Part shown: one piece after another, positions 15,148-22,696 of the stretch
How positions within the stretch are numbered: the stretch's first letter is position 1
How the letters are laid out: each line of letters starts with the position of its first letter
From: an uncultured Lachnospiraceae bacterium
GTDB lineage: Bacteria; Bacillota; Clostridia; Lachnospirales; Lachnospiraceae
Direction: 5' to 3'
Assembly (NCBI GenBank): GCA_902782715.1
Contig: CACZOG010000082.1
Location: 1 to 26,958, forward strand
Length of the DNA: 26,958 bases
The notes under the pieces: generated by a model
The model's database searches: none
What the model saw: only the letters and a program-made list of their open reading frames with translations
What the model was told of the DNA's origin: nothing
Program-made: the position numbers and the translations under genes

Positions 15148-17070
15148 CTAAATATCAAGTTCAGCCTCTTTTGCATGCTCGTAAATGTAATCACGTCTTA
15201 TGGAAACATCGTTACCCATAAGAAGCTCGGTCATCTTTGAAGCCATGGATGCGTCTTCGATGGTAACCTGCTTAAGGTTTCTTCTGTCAGGATCGAGTGT
15301 TGTTTCCCACAACTGCTCGGCATCCATTTCACCAAGGCCTTTATATCTTTGAAGAGTAAAAGGTCCTTTGTGTTTCTTTCTGTAAGAAGCCAGAGCCGCA
15401 TCATCATAAAGGTATTCCTCTTCTCCTTTGGAAGGGATTGCCTTATAAAGAGGAGGCATGGCTATATAGACATGGCCCTCAAATATGAGTTCGGGCATGA
15501 ATCTGTAGAAAAGCGTTAAAAGAAGTGTACAGATATGTGCACCGTCGACATCGGCATCTGCCATGATTATGATCTTACCGTAACGAAGCTTGCTTATGTC
15601 GAAATCGTTTCCGTATCCTTCGGAAAAACCGCATCCGAATGCATTGATCATCGTTTTGATCTCGGCATTCGCAAGGATCTTATCTATACTTGCTTTCTCT
15701 ACGTTAAGTATCTTTCCTCTTATAGGAAGGATAGCCTGGTATTTTCTGTTTCTTGCACTCTTTGCCGAACCGCCCGCAGAATCACCTTCGACGATGAAGA
15801 TCTCGCACTTCTCGGATTCCTTGGATTCACAGTTTGCAAGTTTGCCGTTTGAATCAAAAGAAAACTTAGGCTTAGAAAGCATATTCGTCTTGGCTTTCTC
15901 TTCAGCCTTACGTATCTTTGCAGCTTTCTCAGCACATCCGATTATCGTCTTTAATGTCTCAAGGTTACGGTCAAAATACATCTGAGCTTCGTCATTAATA
16001 ACCTTGGATACAGCTTTGGTAGCGTCCTGATTATCCAGCTTTGTCTTGGTCTGGCCTTCAAATCTGGGTTCCGGATGTTTGATACTGAGAACACATACAA
16101 GTCCGTTTCTTACTTCGGCACCCGTAAAATTTGGATCCTTGTCTTTTAATATTCCCAATGCTCTCGCATAGTTATTGATTACCTGCGTAAAGATCGTTTT
16201 AAAACCTGTGATATGAGTACCGCCTTCAGCGTTGTAAATATTATTACAGAAGCCTAATACATTCTCATGGAATTCATCTACATACTGGAATGCACAGTCT
16301 ACGATGATATGTTCATTCTGTCCGTGCAGACAGATAACATCATGAAGCGTTTCCTTGCCCTTGTTTAAATCTTTTACAAATCCGGTAATTCCTTCTTCTT
16401 CATGGAAAACGATCTTTTCTTTTACGTCTCTTTTATCTTCAAAAACAATTGTTAATCCGGGATTAAGATAAGCTGTTTCATGAATACGCGATTTGATATC
16501 CTCAGATCTGAAATATGTTTTCTCAAATATCGTATCGTCAGGAGTAAAAGTAATCGACGTACCTGTTTCTCTTGTTTTGGAAACTGCGGGAAGCAGACCG
16601 TCAACAAGTTCCATGACAGGCTTTCCGAACTCGTATTCATCCTCATAAACAAAGCCGTCTCTTTTGATAGTGATGTGGAATTTCTTTGATAATGCATTGA
16701 CTACCGAACTGCCTACACCGTGAAGACCGCCGGCATTCTTATAAACATCATTATTAAACTTACCGCCGGCATGAAGTGTGGTAAGTACGATTCTTTCCGC
16801 AGTGATTCCCTTTTCATGTCTGTCGACGGGAATACCTCTACCGTTATCGGAAATGGTAGCTGAACCGTCGGCGTTTAGCGTAACGTGGATCGTATCACAA
16901 AAACCGGCCATATGTTCATCGACCGAGTTATCCATGATCTCATATATCAAATGATTAAGTCCCTTTGTGGATGTGGAACCGATATACATACCCGGTCTTT
17001 CACGAACGGGTTCAAGTCCCTCAAGAACCATTATGGAACTGGAATCATACACTTGTTTTTCTTTTGCCAT
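15148..17070 (-). CDS. parE: Type IIA topoisomerase subunit B, ParE-like
   Basis: This is the ATPase subunit that partners the A subunit downstream. The GHKL ATPase domain shows the catalytic E44 in YEIMDNSVDE, DNGRGIPVD (75-83) and GGLHGVGSSVVNALS (114-128). The TOPRIM domain has EGDSAGGSAKSARNRKYQAILPIRGKILN and the metal-binding DADVDGAH. The C-terminus has LQRYKGLGEMDAEQLWETTLDP. The sequence mixes gyrase-like and topo-IV-like features; I lean to ParE because of the partner. I chose the ATG at 17070 (640 residues), since GGAG lies 8 bases upstream and MAKEKQVYDSS is a normal family start. An in-frame ATG at 17106 lies only about 14 bases after the predicted transcription start and has a poor Shine-Dalgarno. 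Confidence 0.9.
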   Translation of the reverse strand: MAKEKQVYDSSSIMVLEGLEPVRERPGMYIGSTSTKGLNHLIYEIMDNSVDEHMAGFCDTIHVTLNADGSATISDNGRGIPVDRHEKGITAERIVLTTLHAGGKFNNDVYKNAGGLHGVGSSVVNALSKKFHITIKRDGFVYEDEYEFGKPVMELVDGLLPAVSKTRETGTSITFTPDDTIFEKTYFRSEDIKSRIHETAYLNPGLTIVFEDKRDVKEKIVFHEEEGITGFVKDLNKGKETLHDVICLHGQNEHIIVDCAFQYVDEFHENVLGFCNNIYNAEGGTHITGFKTIFTQVINNYARALGILKDKDPNFTGAEVRNGLVCVLSIKHPEPRFEGQTKTKLDNQDATKAVSKVINDEAQMYFDRNLETLKTIIGCAEKAAKIRKAEEKAKTNMLSKPKFSFDSNGKLANCESKESEKCEIFIVEGDSAGGSAKSARNRKYQAILPIRGKILNVEKASIDKILANAEIKTMINAFGCGFSEGYGNDFDISKLRYGKIIIMADADVDGAHICTLLLTLFYRFMPELIFEGHVYIAMPPLYKAIPSKGEEEYLYDDAALASYRKKHKGPFTLQRYKGLGEMDAEQLWETTLDPDRRNLKQVTIEDASMASKMTELLMGNDVSIRRDYIYEHAKEAELDI

Positions 17071-17126
17071 AAAAAACACTCCAAAGCTTAAACTAAAATC
17101 GGACATATGTTCGCATATCCTATGAA

Positions 17127-17154
17127 ATTATAACATAAAACCGATTTAATTCAA
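17127..17154 (-). promoter_or_regulatory. Promoter of the parE-parC-rsmD-coaD unit
   Basis: On the minus strand TTGAAT (17149-17154) and a perfect TATAAT (17127-17132) are separated by 16 bases. Transcription would begin near 17120, about 50 bases before the parE ATG chosen at 17070. Confidence 0.75.
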
Positions 17155-17156
17155 AT

Positions 17157-17181
17157 AAAAAATACACGATATTGTGTATTT
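17157..17181 (-). terminator. Second hairpin/T-run just upstream of the parE promoter
   Basis: An 8-base perfect stem (17160-17167 with 17174-17181) with a 6-base loop is followed on the minus strand by TTTTTATTTG. It lies behind the recG terminator and abuts the parE -35 box. It is probably a back-up terminator insulating parE from recG read-through. Confidence 0.6.
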
Positions 17182-17207
17182 AGAGCAAATAAACACATCA
17201 TATATTT

Positions 17208-17245
17208 AAAAAGGCGTACATACTTAATTAAGTACATACACCTTT
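17208..17245 (-). terminator. Intrinsic terminator of the Asp23-fakA-recG unit
   Basis: A 16-base stem with three G-U pairs (17210-17225 with 17230-17245) and an AATT loop is followed by TTTTTAAAT on the minus strand. It starts 6 bases after the recG stop codon. Confidence 0.82.
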
Positions 17246-17250
17246 TATAA

Positions 17251-19230
17251 TCAGGCTTCCATATCGGCATATTTTTTTGCCTTAACAAAGAGATCTCTGT
17301 CTCTGTAAAGATCGGCGATCTTAAATCTTACATCTCCGCTCTGCCTTAAGCCCGTAAGGTCTCCGGGGCCTCTTAATCTCAGATCTTCATCGGCTATAAA
17401 GAAGCCGTCATCAGACTTAAGCATTACTTCAAGTCTTTCGTTATCTTCGTCTTTTCCGGAGCCGTCTATAAGAATACAGAATGATTCAAGACTGCCTCTT
17501 CCGACACGGCCCCTTAACTGATGAAGCGTAGCCAGACCGAATCTTTCGGCATTTTCTATTAAGATTACCGTGGCATTGGGTACATCTATTCCGACTTCGA
17601 TAACCGTAGTGGATACGAGAATATTGATATCATTGTTTGCAAAATACTGCATTACCCTGTTCTTTTCGGCATTTTTCATTCTTCCGTGAAGAACTCCGAT
17701 CTTAATATCGTCCGGCATTAATTCTTTAAGGAATTTGGAATAATCAATAACATTTGAAAGCGTTTCATCTTCGCTTTCTTCGATCATCGGGCATACTATG
17801 ATCGCCTGCTGGCCTTCCTTAACCTTTGAATAAAGAAATCTTAAACCGTCAAGTCTGTCAGACGATTTTCTTACGCCTGTCTTAATGGGTATTCTTGCAG
17901 CAGGCTTATCTTTAATTATTGAAACCTGCAGGTCGGTATAATATACCGAAGCCAGAGTTCTCGGAATTGGTGTGGCGGACAGACTTAAAACATGAGGATT
18001 TGAATTCTTTGCCGAAAGCATGTTTCTCTGTAATACTCCGAAACGATGCTGTTCATCTGTAATGGCAAGTGCAAGCGATTCGAATTCGATATCTTCTTCG
18101 ATAAGAGCATGTGTACCTATAAGCAGGTCGATATTCCCGTTTATCAGTTCGTCTTTTATCTCTCTTTTTGCAGATGCCGAAGATGACCCCGAAAGATAAG
18201 CAATGTTCATATTAAGCTTATACTTTTCATTCATCTGAACGAATTTGGTAAAATGCTGTGCCGCCAGTACTTCGGTGGGAGCCATAAATGCACTCTGATA
18301 TCCGTTCGAAGCACATAAAAGACAGGCAAGAAAAGCAATGATGGTCTTACCGCATCCTACATCACCCTGGATCAGTCTGTTCATTACAAAACCGCCGGTC
18401 AGATCGTCAACAATATCGTTTAAAGCCGATTTCTGACCTTCGGTAAGATCGTAAGGAATAAGAGCTTTAAATCTCTCATATTCAGCCGTTTCTATAAAAA
18501 CATAATCGGACTTTAACCTGTTATATTTCTTTTTTATCTCATTTAACTCTTTGAAAAACTCATAAAATTCGTCGAAAGCAAGTCTGTTTCTGGCCTCGAT
18601 ATACTGTTCACTGTTAATAGGAAAATGAATATCACAAAGAGCTTTGCTGACACTTACAAATCCGTTTTCTTTTAAGATTTTTTCATCTACATTGTCCTTA
18701 AACGGCGAATAGCTTTCCAGGGAATTATAAACGAATTTGGAAATGGTTTTTGAATTGATCCCTTTTGTTAAAGGGTAAATACTCTGAAGATGCCTTAAAC
18801 TTTCGATATAATCTCCGATTTTATGGATTTCAGGCATTTCCATCGCATAATTTCTGCCTTTTCTTTTAACTACGCCCAGGAAAATCCATTCAGAACCTTT
18901 TTTTAGCATGCTTCTTAAATAAGTAACCCTGAAAAATGTCAAAAGAACCTTATTGCCCGATGCATCAAATCCCGTAACGCTGGTTACCGCATTTTTGGCA
19001 GTTTTCTTAAAGTAAAGATCATCGGAAACTCTTAATTTAACGGCGCAGATTTCTCCTTCTTTTAACTCGTTAACAGTCGAAATCTTAGGAAGCTGCTTGT
19101 AGCTTCTCGGAAAATAATTTATAAGATCATATACGTTTTCTATTCCCAAACGCGCAAAAAGGGCGGCGTTTTTATCGCCGACCCCTTTTAATTCTTTTAT
19201 TGATACTGATTTTAAATCAATTAAATTCAT
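17251..19230 (-). CDS. recG: ATP-dependent DNA helicase RecG
   Basis: RecG remodels stalled replication forks and branch-migrates Holliday junctions. The 659-residue protein has the N-terminal helix-hairpin and wedge/OB region (LKGVGDKNAALFARLGIENVYDLINYFPRSY at 15-44, then the OB fold at about 60-130). Two helicase lobes follow. Walker A is QGDVGCGKT (288-296; most relatives have S for the C). The DExH box reads ITDEQHRFG, and motifs SATPIPRTLA, VSTTVIEVGIDVPNA and LHQLRGRVGRG are intact. The RecG-specific end DEDLRLRGPGDLTGLRQSG is present. The ATG is 5 bases after the fakA stop codon with only a weak Shine-Dalgarno, so coupling is likely. The protein is slightly shorter than the usual ~680 residues. 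Confidence 0.96.
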   Translation of the reverse strand: MNLIDLKSVSIKELKGVGDKNAALFARLGIENVYDLINYFPRSYKQLPKISTVNELKEGEICAVKLRVSDDLYFKKTAKNAVTSVTGFDASGNKVLLTFFRVTYLRSMLKKGSEWIFLGVVKRKGRNYAMEMPEIHKIGDYIESLRHLQSIYPLTKGINSKTISKFVYNSLESYSPFKDNVDEKILKENGFVSVSKALCDIHFPINSEQYIEARNRLAFDEFYEFFKELNEIKKKYNRLKSDYVFIETAEYERFKALIPYDLTEGQKSALNDIVDDLTGGFVMNRLIQGDVGCGKTIIAFLACLLCASNGYQSAFMAPTEVLAAQHFTKFVQMNEKYKLNMNIAYLSGSSSASAKREIKDELINGNIDLLIGTHALIEEDIEFESLALAITDEQHRFGVLQRNMLSAKNSNPHVLSLSATPIPRTLASVYYTDLQVSIIKDKPAARIPIKTGVRKSSDRLDGLRFLYSKVKEGQQAIIVCPMIEESEDETLSNVIDYSKFLKELMPDDIKIGVLHGRMKNAEKNRVMQYFANNDINILVSTTVIEVGIDVPNATVILIENAERFGLATLHQLRGRVGRGSLESFCILIDGSGKDEDNERLEVMLKSDDGFFIADEDLRLRGPGDLTGLRQSGDVRFKIADLYRDRDLFVKAKKYADMEA

Positions 19231-19235
19231 AAAAT

Positions 19236-20882
19236 CTACTCAACAGAAACAATATAATAATATATGGGCTGTCCGCCTAACTGGATCTCGATCTCGATGT
19301 CTTCATAAAGTTCTTCCAGTTCAGCCTTAAGTGCGTTGTAATCTTCTTCGGAAACATCGGATCCGACATAAACAGTGATCACTGAAGCATCATCATCCAC
19401 CATTTCAGCGATCATTTCCTTGGTAACCGAATCTCTGTCGGGGCCTACGGATAAGATGCCCTTATCGCCTATGCCCATATAATCGTCTTTCTGGATGACT
19501 TTATCGTCAATTTCGGTATCTCTGACAGCATAGGTAACCTGTCCGGTCTTAACATTGGAAGCACCTTCTGTCATATTATCCGTATTATCCTTAACAGATG
19601 CATCGGGAATGAAATTGATCATCGCTCCGATACCCTGCGGTACGGTTTTTGTGGGAATAACTATAACTTCCTTATCCTCTGTGAGATCTCTGGCCTGATT
19701 TGCAGCCATAATGATATTTTTGTTATTAGGAAGAATGAAAATATGCTTTGCATTAACTTTTTCGATAGCGTTAAGCATATCTTGTGTCGAAGGATTCATT
19801 GTCTGACCGCCTTCGATGATATAATCCGCACCTATGGATTTAAATATCTCGCTCATTCCGTCGCCTACGGAAACTGCGATAAAGCCGAATTCTTTGGCTT
19901 CTTCTTTTACTGCCTTTACTTCTTCCTTAACTGCGGGCTTCTCCGGTAATGACGAAACCTTAAGATTCTCGATCTTAATGTCGGTAAGCATACCGAATTT
20001 CATGCCTCTTTGAACTACGAGACCGGGATCGTCGGTTCTTACATGAACTTTAACCTTCTCGTTTTCTACGGTAAGAACAATGCTGTCCCCTATAACTTCG
20101 AGATAGTTTCTGTAGTCCATTTCTGTTTTTACGTTAAAGGACTTGTTTAAAACAATAACGAATTCTGTTTTATATGTATAATTCTTTTCGCTTACCTTAG
20201 CTTCAGAAGCTGCTTCTGACTTATTGGACTTGATGGGAGTTAAAGTTGTATCGACTTCTTTTCCAAGGAATGCATCATAAGCACCATGGAGCACTTCCAT
20301 TAAGCCCTGTCCGCCCGAGTCCACAACTCCTGCCTGTTTTAAAACGGGCAGAAGATCGGGAGTTTTCAAAAGAACTTCATCGGAATATCTGATGATCTCG
20401 TCAAAGAACTTTTCTAAATCTTTTTCTCCGCTCTTTCTTAATTCTTCAGCCTTGTCATATGCACCTGCCGCAACTGTAAGGATAGTACCTTCCTTGGGCT
20501 TCATTACAGCTTTATATGCTGTAAGAACCGAATTATGCATTGCATCGGTAATGATATCAATCGTAAGTTCGTTGTTTTCTGAGGCGATCTTTGTAAAACC
20601 CCTGATAAGCTGTGATAAGATAACACCGCTGTTTCCTCTTGCGCCTCTTAACGAACCTGAAGAAATAGCTTTACAAACAGCTTTCATGTCCGGATTATCA
20701 AGATTGTTAAGCTCTTTATATGCGGACATGATGGTCATTGTCATGTTTGTACCCGTATCGCCGTCGGGAACGGGGAAAACATTTAATTCATTAATGTATT
20801 CTTTCTTCTTTTCAAGGCTGCAGGCACCGGCCATAAACATTTTTGCAAGAAGCTTTGAATCAATCGTATTTGTTGATGACAC
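19236..20882 (-). CDS. fakA: Fatty acid kinase catalytic subunit FakA (DAK2/YloV family)
   Basis: FakA phosphorylates fatty acids bound to FakB (DegV-type) proteins, feeding exogenous fatty acids into phospholipid synthesis. The N-terminal DhaL-type kinase domain (about 1-200) has NVFPVPDGDTGTNMTMT, with the metal-binding Asp residues, GARGNSGVILSQLIRGF, and DSGGQGLMEVLHGAYDAF. The middle region (about 235-315) and the C-terminal domain (about 330-548, GDGMSEIFKSIGADYIIEGGQTMNPST and FILPNNKNIIMAA) are typical of YloV. The length of 548 residues is normal. The start is a GTG (20880-20882) with AGGAGG 7 bases upstream. It follows the Asp23-family gene by 11 bases, the standard Firmicute order. 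The FakB partners are not in the window. Confidence 0.94.
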   Translation of the reverse strand: MSSTNTIDSKLLAKMFMAGACSLEKKKEYINELNVFPVPDGDTGTNMTMTIMSAYKELNNLDNPDMKAVCKAISSGSLRGARGNSGVILSQLIRGFTKIASENNELTIDIITDAMHNSVLTAYKAVMKPKEGTILTVAAGAYDKAEELRKSGEKDLEKFFDEIIRYSDEVLLKTPDLLPVLKQAGVVDSGGQGLMEVLHGAYDAFLGKEVDTTLTPIKSNKSEAASEAKVSEKNYTYKTEFVIVLNKSFNVKTEMDYRNYLEVIGDSIVLTVENEKVKVHVRTDDPGLVVQRGMKFGMLTDIKIENLKVSSLPEKPAVKEEVKAVKEEAKEFGFIAVSVGDGMSEIFKSIGADYIIEGGQTMNPSTQDMLNAIEKVNAKHIFILPNNKNIIMAANQARDLTEDKEVIVIPTKTVPQGIGAMINFIPDASVKDNTDNMTEGASNVKTGQVTYAVRDTEIDDKVIQKDDYMGIGDKGILSVGPDRDSVTKEMIAEMVDDDASVITVYVGSDVSEEDYNALKAELEELYEDIEIEIQLGGQPIYYYIVSVE

Positions 20883-20893
20883 GATACTTCCTC

Positions 20894-21253
20894 CTATTCA
20901 ACAATGCTGACGCCTTCGATAAAGACGTTTACTTTCGCAACATCCAAACCGGTGAACTGTTCAACATTATATTTAACTTCACTCATTACATTATTAGCCA
21001 CAGCGGTGATCGAAACACCGAATGCTACTATGATGTGAAGATTTACTGTAAGTTTATTATTGTCAAGAGAAACGGAAATTCCTTTGGAAATACTGTCTCT
21101 TTTGAGAATGCTGGCCACACCTTCTGCCACGTTGATCTGAGCCATTCCTGCAACACCATAACATTCCAAGGCAACATTTCCCGCATATTCGGCAATAACG
21201 TTGTTATCAATAAGAACATTACCCAAATGTGTATCAAGACTTCCTTTCATCAT
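20894..21253 (-). CDS. Asp23/Gls24 family protein (YloU-like)
   Basis: A 119-residue Asp23/Gls24-family protein of the short YloU type. It carries the family core VIAEYAGNVALECYGVAGMA, ISVSLDNNKLTVNLHIIVAFGVSITAVANNVMSEVKYNVEQFTGLDV (in parts), and KVNVFIEGV. The family is linked to cell-envelope stress in Firmicutes, but the molecular role of YloU is not settled. Two adjacent ATG codons are possible (21253 and 21250). The perfect AGGAGG at 21258-21263 is 4 bases from the first and 7 from the second, so the second may be the real start. It is the first gene of the unit with fakA and recG and is divergent from rpmB. Confidence 0.92.
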   Translation of the reverse strand: MMKGSLDTHLGNVLIDNNVIAEYAGNVALECYGVAGMAQINVAEGVASILKRDSISKGISVSLDNNKLTVNLHIIVAFGVSITAVANNVMSEVKYNVEQFTGLDVAKVNVFIEGVSIVE

Positions 21254-21305
21254 TTATCCTCCTAATTATAAGTATTGTTTAATATTCATAAACACACCGT
21301 ATTGT

Positions 21306-21335
21306 ATTATATAACCGTATCCCGAAAAAATAAAC
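21306..21335 (-). promoter_or_regulatory. Possible promoter for the Asp23-fakA-recG unit
   Basis: A perfect -10 TATAAT lies at 21306-21311 on the minus strand, about 53 bases before the start codon. The -35 position (TTTATT, 17 bases upstream) matches the consensus poorly. The call rests mainly on the -10 box and on the divergent gene layout. Confidence 0.4.
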
Positions 21336-21381
21336 ACTATTCACATAATGTTAATAAAATTCATATTTTTTTAAATTTATC

Positions 21382-21410
21382 TTGCACTTTATTTTGAATT
21401 TATGTATAAT
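21382..21410 (+). promoter_or_regulatory. Promoter of rpmB
   Basis: TTGCAC (21382-21387) and a perfect TATAAT (21405-21410) are separated by 17 bases. Transcription would start near 21417, leaving a leader of about 60 bases before the rpmB ATG. Confidence 0.85.
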
Positions 21411-21421
21411 ACATTCGTTGT

Positions 21422-21449
21422 GGATTGTGGAGATGCATTCTCCTTATCC
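21422..21449 (+). promoter_or_regulatory. Hairpin at the 5' end of the rpmB leader
   Basis: GGAT (21422-21425) pairs with ATCC (21446-21449), and GGAGA (21429-21433) pairs with TCTCC (21439-21443), around a TGCAT loop with a small internal loop. It begins within about 5 bases of the expected transcript start and ends 13 bases before the Shine-Dalgarno. It may protect the 5' end or serve in autoregulation. Confidence 0.5.
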
Positions 21450-21476
21450 TTTTTGTAAGTTAAGGAGGTGTTAAAA

Positions 21477-21662
21477 ATGGCTAAATGCGACATTTGTGAT
21501 AAAGGCGTACATTTCGGTAATAACGTAAGCCATTCACACAGACGTTCAAATCATATTTGGAATTCCAATATCAGAACAGTTAAGTGTAAGGTTAACGGCA
21601 CTACAAAGACAATGCATGTATGCACCAGATGTTTAAAATCAGGCGCTGTAGAAAGAGCATAA
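21477..21662 (+). CDS. rpmB: 50S ribosomal protein L28
   Basis: A 61-residue large-subunit ribosomal protein and the only plus-strand gene here. It begins MAKCDICDKGVHFGNNVSHSH and contains RRSNHIWNSNIRTVK. Four cysteines in two CxxC pairs (C4/C7 and the VCTRC pair near 49-52) mark the zinc-binding form of L28. I chose the ATG at 21477 because AAGGAGGTG ends 7 bases upstream; the in-frame GTG at 21468 lies within that Shine-Dalgarno and is not a credible start. It has its own promoter, a leader hairpin and a terminator, so it is monocistronic. Divergent placement beside the Asp23-family gene is the usual Firmicute arrangement. Confidence 0.97.
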   Translation: MAKCDICDKGVHFGNNVSHSHRRSNHIWNSNIRTVKCKVNGTTKTMHVCTRCLKSGAVERA

Positions 21663-21682
21663 TTGATTGAATTAAAAATATA

Positions 21683-21715
21683 AGATGTCTGTCATAACGA
21701 CGGACATCTTTTTTT
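21683..21715 (+). terminator. Bidirectional terminator between rpmB and the J-domain gene
   Basis: An 11-base stem with one G-U pair (21683-21693 with 21699-21709) and a 5-base loop is followed by seven T on the plus strand. On the minus strand the same hairpin is followed by a T-rich TATATTTTTAATT. It therefore serves both convergent genes. Confidence 0.88.
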
Positions 21716-22295
21716 ATGCTTTGATCTGCAGGTCATGAAGCAAAGTTTCATATTCCCGGTTAATGTTCTGAAGCGTATACGTATCTCCGCTCACATTATC
21801 GGGATGAAATACTTTGATAAGATCCTTATATCTTTTCTTCAGACCTTTTTCGGTCGTTATCCCTTTAAAGAATATACCCTGTCTGTATTCCAGAGTGGGC
21901 ACTCTTCTTATCTGGGAATTCTTTTCTTTAAAATTGGCAAATTCTTCTTTTTCGCGATTCAGTCTCTGCCTGTCTGTATCCAACTGCTTAAAACCGGATT
22001 CGAGAACAGCCTGTTTCTTGTTAAGAAAGATCAGATCGTTTTCGAGTTTCTTACGTGAGCCTTCAATGGATTTGTTGATCTCTTCAACTTCTTTATCAAA
22101 CTGTACTCTGCTTTTTTCCAGTTCTGCCTTTAATTCTTCAAGTTCGCTTTTCTCTTTGGCTATCGCATCACGCAGGTCTTCAAGATCGGCTTTATCCGTT
22201 TTTATCCTTACATTTTCTCTGAAAAGCTGAACTTTTAAATCCTCGAGTTCCTTAGGAGAATTCGAATCACGAAGTATAGAAATAAAATTATCCAT
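21714..22295 (-). CDS. Coiled-coil protein with C-terminal J domain
   Basis: A 193-residue protein. About residues 15-130 form one long charged coiled coil. The last ~55 residues look like a DnaJ domain: a helix rich in Lys (KGLKKRYKDLIKVF), the essential HPD tripeptide in FHPDN, and a final helix INREYETLLHDLQ. J domains stimulate the ATPase of Hsp70 (DnaK) proteins; here the domain is C-terminal, whereas in DnaJ it is N-terminal. There is no G/F linker or zinc-finger region. The client or site is unknown; the coiled coil may tether DnaK. The Shine-Dalgarno is weak, and the start lies 2 bases after the gerW stop codon, which suggests coupling. It is the last gene before the bidirectional terminator. 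Confidence 0.87.
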   Translation of the reverse strand: MDNFISILRDSNSPKELEDLKVQLFRENVRIKTDKADLEDLRDAIAKEKSELEELKAELEKSRVQFDKEVEEINKSIEGSRKKLENDLIFLNKKQAVLESGFKQLDTDRQRLNREKEEFANFKEKNSQIRRVPTLEYRQGIFFKGITTEKGLKKRYKDLIKVFHPDNVSGDTYTLQNINREYETLLHDLQIKA

Positions 22296-22297
22296 AA

Positions 22298-22696
22298 TTA
22301 CTCTTCGTTTTCTTTAGGAAATGCAGTTTCTATTGCGTTGGCATCAGTAACGCCGTCTTTGTTCTTCTTTACCGAAATTCTGTCAAGAATATCAGGAACA
22401 AGGTCGATTATCTTTGTGATGGAATCCTGATTCTTAATGTTAACGAGTCTTGTATGTCCGTTGGAAATGACCAAAACTGCGGAAGGAGTCATCTTTCCGG
22501 AAAGAGCACCCATGCCACCGTTTTTCTTATCGCCTTTGGCTGCACCTGCACCGACACCGAATGATACGTCAACAAGAGGAACAATAATCGTATCGCCCAC
22601 TTTGGTAGGTTCACCGACTACGGTTTTGGTGGAAAGAAATCCATCCATACCTTCCATCAAAGAATTTATTAAACCGTCAAAATTATTATCAGCCAC
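22298..22696 (-). CDS. gerW: Sporulation protein GerW (YtfJ family)
   Basis: A 132-residue YtfJ/GerW-family protein, known from Bacillus as a forespore-expressed protein needed for normal L-alanine-triggered germination. The family marks are GDTIIVPLVDVSFGVGAGA, then a glycine-rich segment (KKNGGMGALSGKMTPSAVLVI) and RLVNIKNQ. It starts with GTG (22694-22696) with AGGAGG 8 bases upstream. It overlaps the DUF2953 gene by 8 bases, and the ytfI-ytfJ pairing of these two families is also found in Bacillus. Its presence suggests that the host sporulates or descends from sporulators; the family also occurs in non-sporulating Clostridia. Confidence 0.93.
   Translation of the reverse strand: MADNNFDGLINSLMEGMDGFLSTKTVVGEPTKVGDTIIVPLVDVSFGVGAGAAKGDKKNGGMGALSGKMTPSAVLVISNGHTRLVNIKNQDSITKIIDLVPDILDRISVKKNKDGVTDANAIETAFPKENEE

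Noticed and set aside
12874..17070. DNA gyrase gyrB-gyrA assignment
   Set aside because: The A subunit lacks the QRRGGxG box and has a topo-IV-like first blade; the locus is also not next to dnaA/recF. The label is kept as ParE/ParC-like with caution.
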